The notes: generated by a model not told the origin, from the sequence alone. DNA of 7,698 nt from CAZYIW01 sp964647705 (GCA_964647705.1 CAZYIW010000045.1:1-7698); one strand, 5' to 3'. Positions 1-5,848 are shown, counted from the first letter of the stretch. Program-made: numbers and translations.

Positions 1-51
1 ACCCTTGCCGGTTTTCAAGACCGGTGCATTCAGCCGCTCTGCCATCCCTCC
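1..51 (-). tRNA. tRNA-Ser(UGA), 5' part, cut by window edge
   Basis: Read on the minus strand, the sequence begins GGAGGGATGGCAGAGCGG. This gives a 7-base acceptor strand, T8 and a D-arm of the serine type. The anticodon arm is CCGGT-CTTGAAA-ACCGG, a perfect 5-bp stem with anticodon TGA, which reads UCN codons. The sequence leaves the window at the beginning of the long variable arm (AAGGGT), so the T-arm and 3' acceptor strand are not visible. The long variable arm expected of a class II tRNA is consistent with serine. It is transcribed away from rpmB. Confidence 0.95.
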
Positions 52-62
52 GATGGGTGGAT

Positions 63-91
63 ATCATACAGTTTGTTGGTGCAATAGTAAA
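63..91 (-). promoter_or_regulatory. Putative promoter of tRNA-Ser
   Basis: On the minus strand there is a -35-like TTTACT (86-91), a 17-bp spacer and a -10-like TATGAT (63-68). The predicted transcript starts near base 56, five bases before the mature tRNA 5' end, which is typical for a tRNA gene. The same pair of hexamers with the same spacer occurs upstream of cbbL, which supports both. No transcript data are available, so this is a pattern-based call. Confidence 0.5.
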
Positions 92-127
92 TAGCTCTGT
101 TCGAACAAATTTGAAACAAAATTTAGC

Positions 128-156
128 TTTAAAAACCAACAAGTTTTGAGTATAAT
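128..156 (+). promoter_or_regulatory. Putative sigma-70 promoter of rpmB-rpmG
   Basis: A perfect -10 TATAAT (151-156) is preceded, after a 17-bp spacer, by TTTAAA (128-133), a 4/6 match to the -35 consensus. The start of transcription would be near 163, giving a leader of about 27 bases before rpmB. The octamer TATAATTC seen here recurs in front of purB and rpsP. Confidence 0.6.
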
Positions 157-189
157 TCGTTCCTTTTAGTTTTTTTGATAGGTAGAGCC

Positions 190-426
190 ATGTCAAAGGT
201 ATGTCAAGTTACAGGTAAGCGACCAATTAGCGGCAATAATGTATCGCACGCACACAATAAAACGCGACGTCGTTTTTACCCTAATTTACACACACATCGT
301 TTTTGGGTAGAAAGTGAAAATCGCTTTGTTAAATTAAAACTATCGGCAAAAGGTTTGCGCGTGATTGATAAAAAAGGCATTGATGCGGTTTTGTCTGAGA
401 TTCGTGCCCGTGGCGAAAAGGTTTAA
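190..426 (+). CDS. rpmB: 50S ribosomal protein L28
   Basis: This 78-residue protein is a component of the large ribosomal subunit. The whole length matches the gammaproteobacterial L28 pattern: N-terminal SKVCQVTGKRP, central RRRFYPNLHTHRFWVESE, and C-terminal VIDKKGID followed by RARGEK. The length equals that of E. coli L28. Only one cysteine is present, so it is the zinc-free form rather than the CxxC form. The ATG at 190 is chosen because the family starts MSxVCQVTGK. An in-frame TTG at 175 would add five residues of no family character. rpmG follows after 10 bases, so the two form the usual rpmB-rpmG operon. Confidence 0.97.
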   Translation: MSKVCQVTGKRPISGNNVSHAHNKTRRRFYPNLHTHRFWVESENRFVKLKLSAKGLRVIDKKGIDAVLSEIRARGEKV

Positions 427-436
427 GGAGTTATAA

Positions 437-592
437 ATGAGAGAAAAAATTAAGTTGGTCTCATCGGAAAATACTGGCCATTATTACACAACAACGAAAA
501 ATAAGCGTCTGCACCCAGAAAAAGTTGAAGTTAAAAAGTTTGATCCTGTGGTCAGAAAGCATGTGATGTATAAGGAAGCTAAGATCAAATAA
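437..592 (+). CDS. rpmG: 50S ribosomal protein L33
   Basis: This 51-residue large-subunit ribosomal protein begins MREKIKLVSSENTGHYYTTT and ends in KKFDPVVRKHVMYKEAKIK, the standard gammaproteobacterial L33 pattern. It lacks the four zinc-binding cysteines of the other L33 class, matching the zinc-free L28 beside it. It is four residues shorter at the N terminus than E. coli L33, whose extra residues are not conserved. AAGGAG (425-430) sits 6 bases before the ATG and overlaps the end of rpmB, so the two genes are translated from one message. A terminator follows 18 bases after the stop. Confidence 0.96.
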   Translation: MREKIKLVSSENTGHYYTTTKNKRLHPEKVEVKKFDPVVRKHVMYKEAKIK

Positions 593-610
593 TAGCTCTA
601 AATTAATTCA

Positions 611-640
611 ATAAAAAAGCCGCTTTTGCGGCTTTTTTAT
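611..640. terminator. Bidirectional rho-independent terminator between rpmG and acnB
   Basis: A perfect 13-bp inverted repeat (611-623 with 628-640) has a GCCGC/GCGGC core, a TTTT loop, six A before it and six T after it. Because the flanks are symmetric, it provides a U-tract in both directions and can end both the rpmB-rpmG and the acnB transcripts, which converge here. It lies 18 bases after the rpmG stop and 12 bases after the acnB stop. Confidence 0.93.
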
Positions 641-652
641 TGGTTTAAATAT

Positions 653-3241
653 TTAATTTATGTTTTCTAAAGAAATACCTTCTGAGGCTTTTAGGTAACT
701 TTGAATTTGATCAAAATTTAGATATTTATAGATGTCACCTTCAATTGGTTTAATCTCGCTCATGGCCATTTGATACTCATCCACGGTTGGAATGTGACCC
801 AGTTTGGCACTAATTGATGCAACTTCTGCTGATGAGAGGTAAACGTTAGTGTTGTCACCTAAACGGTTCGGAAAGTTTCTGGTTGATGTGGATACTACCG
901 TTGCACCTGTTTGCACCCGAGCTTGGTTGCCCATGCACAAGGAACATCCTGGCATTTCAGTATGGTCGGTGATTTTACTAAATGCTTCATACGTGCCTTC
1001 TTGTTTTAGCTGTGCTTCATCCATACGAGTAGGTGGTGCAATCCAAAGCTCAGTTGACAAGTCTGATTTGTCTTTTAACAGTTGAGCTGCTGCTCTGAAG
1101 TGACCAATGTTGGTCATACATGATCCGATAAATACTTCGTCAATTTTTGTGCTGGCTACTTCGGATAATAGCTTCACATCATCTGGATCGTTTGGACAAG
1201 CCAGAATCGGTTCTTTGATTTCATCTAGGTTAATTTCAATCACCGCTGCATACTCTGCATCTGCATCAGCTTTCATCAATTCAGGGTTTTTCAGCCATGC
1301 CTCCATGGCCTGAATACGACGTGCAATGGTACGTTTATCGCCATAACCTTCGGCAATCATCCACTTTAACATCACAATGTTAGAATTCATATATTCGATA
1401 ATGGGTGCTTTATCTAGGTGAATTGAACAACCGGCTGCTGAACGCTCGGCAGCTGAATCAGAAATCTCAAACGCTTGTTCAACCTTTAAGTCTGGCAGAC
1501 CTTCAATTTCTAGCACACGTCCGGAGAAGATATTAATCTTGCCTTCTTTGGCCACAGTTAATAAACCTTGTTCAATTGCTTTATAAGGAATGGCATTGAC
1601 CAAATCACGCAAAGTAACACCAGGTTGCATCTCACCAGAGAATCGTACCAATACTGATTCTGGCATGTCCAGTGGCATCACACCTGTTGCAGCAGCAAAA
1701 GCCACGAGTCCAGAGCCTGCTGGGAATGAAATACCAATTGGGAAACGTGTGTGAGAATCACCACCAGTTCCAACCGTATCTGGCAGTAACATACGGTTTA
1801 ACCACGAGTGGATTACACCATCACCTGGTCGTAGAGATACACCACCACGATTCATAATAAAGTCAGGCAGTGTGTGATGTGTTTCAACATCAACCGGTTT
1901 TGGATAAGCCGCTGTATGACAAAAACTTTGCATGACCAAATCAGCTGAAAATCCCAAACAAGCCAAGTCTTTTAGCTCGTCTCTTGTCATTGGGCCTGTG
2001 GTATCTTGTGAGCCTACTGTTGTCATCTTAGGTTCGCAATAAGTACCTGGACGAATACCTTCAACACCGCAAGCTTTACCCACCATCTTTTGCGCCAATG
2101 AGAATCCTTTGCCGGTATCTTGTATTTCAATTGGTGAACGGAATATATCTGATGCGCCAAGACCCAGTGCTTCACGTGCACGAGCGGTAAGCCCACGACC
2201 AATAATGAGTGGAATTCGACCACCAGCTTGCACTTCATCTAGAATGACATCTGATTTTAAGTTAAATGTGCTCAGCACTTCGTCACTACCATGCGCCTTA
2301 ACTTTGCCCTGATATGGGTAGATGTCAATGACGTCGCCCATGTTAAACTTTGTCACATCTAGCTCAATAGGTAATGCGCCTGAATCTTCCATGGTGTTAT
2401 AAAAAATCGGCGCAATTTTGCCACCTAGGCATACACCACCGTCTTTCTTATTAGGCACATATGGAATCTCGTTACCCATAAACCACAGTACTGAATTGGT
2501 GGCTGATTTTCTTGATGAGCCTGTACCAACCACATCACCAACATAGGCTAAAGTAAAACCTTTTTCTTTAAGCGAGTCAAGTTGTTTAATTGGCCCTACT
2601 TTACCAGCTTCGTCGGGAATGATACCGTCTCTAGGCATCTTAAGCATCGCTCTGGCATGCTGTGGAATGTCAGGACGTGACCAAGCGTTCGGCGCCGGCG
2701 ATAAATCATCAGTGTTGGTCTCACCCGTTACTTTAAATACCGTAACGGTTATCTTCTCTGCGACCTTATCACGAGAGTTAAACCATTCGCCCTCAGCCCA
2801 AGATTGCATCACTTGTTTGGCGGCTTCGTTTCCTGCATCTGCCTTATCTTTAACATCATAAAAAGCATCAAACATCAAAAGCGTATGAGACAGGCTTTTA
2901 GTGGCAATCGGCGATAGTTCATCATCATCAAGCAACTCAACCATCGGCTCGATGTTATATCCACCAACCATGGTACCTAGTAGTGTTGCTGCAAGTGCTC
3001 TATCAATTGCACTACATTGTTGATCGCCTTTGGCAATATGAGCCAGAAAACCTGCCTTTACATAAGCCGCTTCATCAACACCAGGAGGCACTTGATTAGT
3101 GAGTAGGTCAAGATAGAATTGTTCATCATTACCAGCAATTAGATTATCAACTACTGATTTTGTTTGTTCTGCATTGAGTGCTAGTGGAGGCAGGTTTTCT
3201 TTTGCACGCTGTTCAACGTGTTGAAGATAGGCCTTTTTCAT
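653..3241 (-). CDS. acnB: Aconitate hydratase B
   Basis: This 862-residue cytoplasmic TCA-cycle enzyme interconverts citrate and isocitrate through cis-aconitate; AcnB proteins often also act on 2-methyl-cis-aconitate. Length and order match E. coli AcnB (865 residues). An N-terminal HEAT-like helical domain (about 1-160, with LLTNQVPPGVDEAAYVKAGF) is followed by the swivel domain (about 165-380, with VTGETNTDDLSPAPNAWSRP) and then the catalytic domains. The three 4Fe-4S ligand cysteines are present: C708 in GSCMTNIGHF, and C766 and C769 in PGCSLCMGNQ. The substrate-binding region GGDSHTRFPIGISFPAGSG is intact. The gene converges on rpmG and diverges from purB. The ribosome-binding site is weak (TTGGAA on the minus strand). 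AcnB family members can also bind mRNA as apo-protein, but nothing here tests that. Confidence 0.98.
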   Translation of the reverse strand: MKKAYLQHVEQRAKENLPPLALNAEQTKSVVDNLIAGNDEQFYLDLLTNQVPPGVDEAAYVKAGFLAHIAKGDQQCSAIDRALAATLLGTMVGGYNIEPMVELLDDDELSPIATKSLSHTLLMFDAFYDVKDKADAGNEAAKQVMQSWAEGEWFNSRDKVAEKITVTVFKVTGETNTDDLSPAPNAWSRPDIPQHARAMLKMPRDGIIPDEAGKVGPIKQLDSLKEKGFTLAYVGDVVGTGSSRKSATNSVLWFMGNEIPYVPNKKDGGVCLGGKIAPIFYNTMEDSGALPIELDVTKFNMGDVIDIYPYQGKVKAHGSDEVLSTFNLKSDVILDEVQAGGRIPLIIGRGLTARAREALGLGASDIFRSPIEIQDTGKGFSLAQKMVGKACGVEGIRPGTYCEPKMTTVGSQDTTGPMTRDELKDLACLGFSADLVMQSFCHTAAYPKPVDVETHHTLPDFIMNRGGVSLRPGDGVIHSWLNRMLLPDTVGTGGDSHTRFPIGISFPAGSGLVAFAAATGVMPLDMPESVLVRFSGEMQPGVTLRDLVNAIPYKAIEQGLLTVAKEGKINIFSGRVLEIEGLPDLKVEQAFEISDSAAERSAAGCSIHLDKAPIIEYMNSNIVMLKWMIAEGYGDKRTIARRIQAMEAWLKNPELMKADADAEYAAVIEINLDEIKEPILACPNDPDDVKLLSEVASTKIDEVFIGSCMTNIGHFRAAAQLLKDKSDLSTELWIAPPTRMDEAQLKQEGTYEAFSKITDHTEMPGCSLCMGNQARVQTGATVVSTSTRNFPNRLGDNTNVYLSSAEVASISAKLGHIPTVDEYQMAMSEIKPIEGDIYKYLNFDQIQSYLKASEGISLENIN

Positions 3242-3243
3242 GT

Positions 3244-3273
3244 CTGAATTCCAAATTTTAAATAGCGTATAAT
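3244..3273 (+). promoter_or_regulatory. Putative promoter of purB
   Basis: A perfect -10 TATAAT (3268-3273) is followed by TC, as in the rpmB and rpsP promoters. The best -35 candidate is CTGAAT (3244-3249, 18-bp spacer), only a 3/6 match. Transcription would start near 3280, giving a leader of about 37 bases. It overlaps the divergent acnB -10 by two bases. Confidence 0.45.
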
Positions 3274-3280
3274 TCTATCA
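3272..3280 (-). promoter_or_regulatory. Putative extended -10 promoter of acnB
   Basis: On the minus strand the bases read TGATAGAAT, a TGn extension joined to a 5/6 -10 hexamer TAGAAT (3272-3277). Only a poor -35 (TCGTTA, 3295-3300) lies 17 bp upstream, which extended -10 promoters tolerate. Transcription would start near 3265, with a leader of about 24 bases. Two bases of the hexamer overlap the purB -10 on the other strand. Confidence 0.4.
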
Positions 3281-3316
3281 TCTAATAGGTTATATAACGA
3301 AAAGGTTTTTTACAAT

Positions 3317-4693
3317 ATGAATTTAACTCAGCTCAATGCAATTTCGCCGATTGATGGTCGTTATTTCGATAAAACCAAAGGGCTAAGCAATATTTTTAGT
3401 GAGTTCGGTTTAATCAAATACCGGGTGTTGGTTGAGGTTAGATGGCTGCAGTCTATGGCTGATAACAAAAATATTGGTGAGGTAGCTGAATTTAGCAAAA
3501 AGTCGAATAAACTATTAAACGATATTGTTGATGGTTTTAGTCAGGCCGATGCTCAAAAAGTCAAAGAGATTGAAAAAACCACCAATCATGATGTTAAGGC
3601 GGTTGAATATTTTTTAAAAGAAAAGATTAAAGGCAATAAGGAACTTGAGAACATCAGCGAGTTTATTCATTTTGCTTGCACTTCAGAAGACATCAATAAC
3701 CTTTCCCATGCTTTAATGTTGAGCGATGGTCGAGAAGTTTTGGTTGAGCAGATGCAAAAGGTTTTACAACTGATTAGCGATTTAGCCACTAAAAATGCCG
3801 ACCAACCTATGTTGTCAAGGACTCATGGCCAGACAGCATCACCTACCACTGTAGGTAAAGAGATGGCAAATTTTGCGTCTCGATTAAAACGCCAATTGGA
3901 TGCATTGCAACAAGTGAAAATTATGGGCAAGTTTAATGGCGCAGTGGGTAATTTTAATGCGCATTTGTCTGCCTACCCTAATCTAGATTGGCAATCTATA
4001 TCCAAAGCATTTATTGAGGATTTGGGTGTGAACTACGCACCTTATACCGCGCAAATTGAAACACACGATTATATGGCAGAATATTTCCACTCTATGAATC
4101 GCTTTAATAATATCTTGATCGATTTTTGTCGAGATGTTTGGGGTTATATTTCTTTGGGATACTTCAAACAAAAGACCGTTGAGGGTGAGGTCGGTTCATC
4201 AACCATGCCACATAAAGTCAACCCCATAGATTTTGAAAATGCAGAAGGCAACTTAGGCATTGCTAATGCCATCAATACGCATCTGTCAGATAAACTGACC
4301 ATTTCTCGTTGGCAAAGAGACCTGTCTGATTCAACGGTGCTTAGGAACTTAGGCGTGAGTTGTGCTCACGGATTAGTAGCCTATGCTTCAATTATCAAAG
4401 GTATCGGTAAATTAAAGACTAATGAGGCACGTCTTAATGAAGATCTGGACAATGCTTGGGAAGTCTTGGCTGAACCCATTCAAACTATAATGCGTCGCTA
4501 TGGTGTTGACAATCCTTATGAAAAGCTAAAAGCTTTGACCCGCGGACAAACTATTGACGCACAGGTATTGAAAGAATTTGTTAAAGATTTGGATATTTCT
4601 GAAGAAGCAAAACAATACCTTTATAACTTAACACCAGATCGATATATTGGTGATGCACAGAAGTTGGCACGGGATATAGAAAAGCTGATATAA
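3317..4693 (+). CDS. purB: Adenylosuccinate lyase
   Basis: This 458-residue enzyme of the fumarase/aspartase superfamily works twice in purine synthesis: it splits fumarate from SAICAR to give AICAR, and from adenylosuccinate to give AMP. Length and sequence follow the gammaproteobacterial PurB type (E. coli, 456 residues). Visible motifs are the N-terminal AISPIDGRY, TSEDINN at 122-128, SRTHGQTASPTT with the general-acid histidine H170, and the superfamily signature GSSTMPHKVNP (293-303) with the mobile-loop serine of catalysis (S294/S295) and K300/N302. The start follows GAAAAGG at a slightly long spacing of 11 bases. It is divergent from acnB, and its 3' end carries the rpsP promoter. Confidence 0.98.
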   Translation: MNLTQLNAISPIDGRYFDKTKGLSNIFSEFGLIKYRVLVEVRWLQSMADNKNIGEVAEFSKKSNKLLNDIVDGFSQADAQKVKEIEKTTNHDVKAVEYFLKEKIKGNKELENISEFIHFACTSEDINNLSHALMLSDGREVLVEQMQKVLQLISDLATKNADQPMLSRTHGQTASPTTVGKEMANFASRLKRQLDALQQVKIMGKFNGAVGNFNAHLSAYPNLDWQSISKAFIEDLGVNYAPYTAQIETHDYMAEYFHSMNRFNNILIDFCRDVWGYISLGYFKQKTVEGEVGSSTMPHKVNPIDFENAEGNLGIANAINTHLSDKLTISRWQRDLSDSTVLRNLGVSCAHGLVAYASIIKGIGKLKTNEARLNEDLDNAWEVLAEPIQTIMRRYGVDNPYEKLKALTRGQTIDAQVLKEFVKDLDISEEAKQYLYNLTPDRYIGDAQKLARDIEKLI

Positions 4694-4694
4694 T
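4664..4694 (+). promoter_or_regulatory. Putative extended -10 promoter of rpsP inside the end of purB
   Basis: TGATATAAT (4686-4694) is a full extended -10 with a perfect hexamer at 4689-4694. TTGGCA (4664-4669) is a 5/6 match to the -35 box but sits at a long 19-bp spacing. Transcription would start near 4701, 27 bases before rpsP. The hexamer overlaps the purB stop codon, so rpsP can be expressed apart from purB. The stretch TATAATTCG is identical to that at the rpmB promoter. Confidence 0.6.
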
Positions 4695-4727
4695 TCGCCA
4701 CTTATTTTTCATAGGAGCAAAAAACCC

Positions 4728-5168
4728 ATGGTTAAGATTCGTTTAGCCCGAGGTGGAGCCAAGAAAAAACCTTTTTATTCAATTGTAGCAACCGACTCTA
4801 GAAAACGTAGAGACAGCGCCTACATTGAGCGTATTGGAACTTTTAATCCAGTGGCTCGCGGACAAGAAGTTAGGCTAACACTTCAAGAAGATAGACTGGA
4901 ATATTGGCAGTCGCAAGGTGCACAACTTTCTGATCGCGTTAAGCAGTTGGTTAAAGAATTTAAAGACCCTAGCATTATTGAAAAGCGTTTGGCTGCGCAA
5001 GAAGCCAAAGCCAAGGCCAAGGCCGATAAGCTAGCAGCAGAAGCCAAAGCTGCAGCGGAGGCAGAAGCTAAGGCAGCTGCAGAAGCTAAGGCGGCCGAAG
5101 AAGCAGCCGCTGATGAGACGCAGGAAGTAACAGAGGATTCGGCAGAAGAGGAAGCGCCTGCTGAATAA
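4728..5168 (+). CDS. rpsP: 30S ribosomal protein S16 with long charged C-terminal tail
   Basis: Residues 1-80 are a normal S16 of the small ribosomal subunit: MVKIRLARGGAKKKPFYSIV, then RDSAYIERIGTFNP and EDRLEYWQSQGAQLSDRV. E. coli S16 is 82 residues. This protein continues to 146 with a low-complexity tail. Residues 84-124 are Ala/Lys/Glu repeats likely to form a single long helix, and 125-146 are strongly acidic. Tails of this kind occur on S16 in some other bacterial groups; their role is not known to me. The start follows AGGAG (4713-4717), 10 bases upstream. It is the first gene of the rpsP-rimM pair, and rimM overlaps its last codons in another frame. Confidence 0.96.
   Translation: MVKIRLARGGAKKKPFYSIVATDSRKRRDSAYIERIGTFNPVARGQEVRLTLQEDRLEYWQSQGAQLSDRVKQLVKEFKDPSIIEKRLAAQEAKAKAKADKLAAEAKAAAEAEAKAAAEAKAAEEAAADETQEVTEDSAEEEAPAE
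5037..5095 (+). repeat. Short coding repeats in the S16 tail
   Basis: A 17-base unit starting GCAGAAGC occurs at 5037-5053, 5061-5077 and 5079-5095. The last two copies differ at one base and are 18 bases apart, in frame. They encode AEAKAA-type helical repeats. A run of alternating GCC and AAA/AAG codons just upstream (about 5003-5023) encodes the preceding AKAKAKA. In-frame slippage could lengthen or shorten the tail without breaking the gene. Confidence 0.75.
5148..5152 (+). promoter_or_regulatory. Shine-Dalgarno candidate for rimM inside rpsP
   Basis: GAGGA at 5148-5152 lies within the last codons of rpsP. It is 5 bases before CTG 5158 and 8 bases before CTG 5161, both in the rimM frame. 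It is the only good ribosome-binding site near the start of the open rimM frame, so it supports a CTG start at 5158 or 5161. Confidence 0.45.
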
Positions 5169-5685
5169 GACTCTGGAAAAACAAAACCAAGAACAAAGGC
5201 TGTTAATCGGTAAGATTAACGGCCTTTTTGGTGTTAAAGGCTGGGTAAAAATATTCTCTTATACAGATCCGAGAAAAAATATACTGACCTATCAACCTTG
5301 GTATATCAAAATCGATAATCAGTGGCGCACACTAGAAGTTGCCACAGGAAGAGAGCAAGCTAAAACTATTGTCGCTTCTATAGAGGGGGTAGATGATAGA
5401 GAGCAAGCGCGTAGTTTACTGGGTACTGATATTTATATTCTAAAGTCTCAGTTGCCTGTATTACCAAAAGGTCGGTTTTATTGGGACGAGCTTATTGGTA
5501 TGCAAGTAACCAACCAACAACAAATTAATCTTGGCACTGTTTCTCAGTTAGTTGATACGGGGGCTAACCATGTTTTGGTGGTAGATGGGGACAAGCAACA
5601 TTGGGTGCCTTTTATTGAGCCTTATTTAGTTAAGGTAGATAAATCTAATTCTAAAATTATTGTTGATTGGGATCCAAACTTTTAA
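5161..5685 (+). CDS. rimM: Ribosome maturation factor RimM, probable CTG start
   Basis: RimM binds S19 in the 30S head and helps mature 16S rRNA and assemble the small subunit. From CTG 5161 the protein is 174 residues (E. coli, 182). The N-terminal RimM domain shows IGKINGLFGVKGWVKIFSYT (residues 16-35) and EGVDDREQARSLLG. The C-terminal PRC-barrel domain starts at GRFYWDELIG (104-113) and ends VDWDPNF, the family's usual terminus. The frame is open from 5131, after a stop at 5128-5130, and is intact to 5685. It contains no ATG, GTG or TTG before the conserved domain. The first TTG, at 5452, would remove the whole N-terminal domain. CTG at 5158, 5161 or 5173 is the likeliest start, with GAGGA at 5148-5152 favouring the first two. 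Translational coupling to rpsP is likely. trmD, the usual next gene, is absent. Confidence 0.88.
   Translation: MNKTLEKQNQEQRLLIGKINGLFGVKGWVKIFSYTDPRKNILTYQPWYIKIDNQWRTLEVATGREQAKTIVASIEGVDDREQARSLLGTDIYILKSQLPVLPKGRFYWDELIGMQVTNQQQINLGTVSQLVDTGANHVLVVDGDKQHWVPFIEPYLVKVDKSNSKIIVDWDPNF
5195..5229 (+). terminator. Terminator-like hairpin inside the start of rimM
   Basis: Bases 5195-5208 pair with 5214-5227 in a 14-bp stem with one T-G wobble (5201 with 5221) and a GGTAA loop. A run of five T (5225-5229) closes the stem and follows it. It has the form of a rho-independent terminator but lies 26 bases after the rpsP stop, within the codons for the conserved RimM motif around IGKINGLFG. It may act as a partial terminator or translational brake that keeps RimM below S16. 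Part of the T-run is used by the stem, so termination may be incomplete. Confidence 0.65.
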
Positions 5686-5703
5686 TTTAATTTGCCACTA
5701 TAA

Positions 5704-5726
5704 AGAATTAATTTTGATTTAATTCT
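5704..5726. promoter_or_regulatory. Inverted repeat 1 upstream of cbbL (operator candidate)
   Basis: AGAATTAA (5704-5711) and TTAATTCT (5719-5726) form a perfect 8-bp inverted repeat around a 7-bp centre. Inside it is a T-N11-A arrangement as in LysR-type operators. Its centre, 5715, is about 96 bases before the predicted cbbL transcript start. As RNA it would be an AU-rich hairpin without a T-run, so it is a poor terminator for rimM. Confidence 0.45.
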
Positions 5727-5735
5727 GATAATCTA

Positions 5736-5758
5736 AATCATAAGAAAAAATTATGATT
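5736..5758. promoter_or_regulatory. Inverted repeat 2 upstream of cbbL (CbbR-like operator candidate)
   Basis: AATCATAA (5736-5743) and TTATGATT (5751-5758) form a perfect 8-bp inverted repeat with a 7-bp centre, the same 8-7-8 geometry as the repeat 32 bases upstream. It contains ATA-N9-TAT and T-N11-A, the classic LysR-family motif. Its centre lies at about -64 from the predicted cbbL start, where LysR-type activators usually hold their recognition site. CbbR, a LysR-family protein, is the usual activator of cbb operons; no cbbR gene is in the window. Confidence 0.5.
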
Positions 5759-5775
5759 AATTAAAAAAATATTAT

Positions 5776-5804
5776 TTTACTCTATACAAATATTCTTGTA
5801 TGAT
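5776..5804 (+). promoter_or_regulatory. Putative promoter of the cbbLS-csoS1 operon
   Basis: TTTACT (5776-5781), a 17-bp spacer and TATGAT (5799-5804) predict transcription from about 5811, giving a U-rich leader of about 43 bases. The hexamers and spacing are the same as those in front of tRNA-Ser. The imperfect -35 fits a promoter that depends on an activator bound at the dyad near -64. Confidence 0.5.
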
Positions 5805-5815
5805 TGCCTAGCAAT
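5784..5815. promoter_or_regulatory. Small inverted repeats over the cbbL -10 and start site
   Basis: ATACAA-N6-TTGTAT (5784-5789 with 5796-5801) spans the promoter spacer and enters the -10. ATTGC-CTA-GCAAT (5803-5815) spans the predicted start of transcription. Either could be a second contact site for a regulator. Arms this short can arise by chance in AT-rich DNA. Confidence 0.25.
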
Positions 5816-5841
5816 TTGTATTTTTTTTTGTATTTTTATAG

Positions 5842-5848
5842 AAGGAGG
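5842..5848 (+). promoter_or_regulatory. Near-perfect ribosome-binding site of cbbL
   Basis: AAGGAGG is a near-full complement of the 16S rRNA 3' end and lies 5 bases before the cbbL ATG. It is the strongest such site in the window, fitting the very high RuBisCO output of an autotroph. Confidence 0.85.

Noticed and set aside
175..189. In-frame TTG start that would lengthen rpmB by five residues
   Set aside because: L28 proteins start at MSxVCQVTGK. The ATG at 190 gives the exact family length, and the extra residues have no family match.
849..2861. Several open frames on the plus strand, and one shifted minus-strand frame, within 849-2861
   Set aside because: They lie wholly inside acnB, which is intact with strong family identity. 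They lack ribosome-binding sites and resemble no known family.
3983..4171. Minus-strand open frame within purB
   Set aside because: It is a shadow of the conserved purB coding sequence, with no start signal or family character.
5037..5095. Possible CRISPR or mobile-element repeat
   Set aside because: The copies are short, in frame and part of the Ala/Lys/Glu tail of S16. There are no spacers of uniform length and no flanking transposase.
5452..5685. A 77-residue protein starting at TTG 5452
   Set aside because: It is only the PRC-barrel half of RimM. The same frame is open upstream and encodes the full N-terminal RimM domain, so the short form is a fragment.
5704..5726. Terminator after rimM
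   Set aside because: The hairpin is entirely AU-rich except for its outer G-C pair and lacks a following T-run. Its geometry matches the second dyad, so an operator is more likely.
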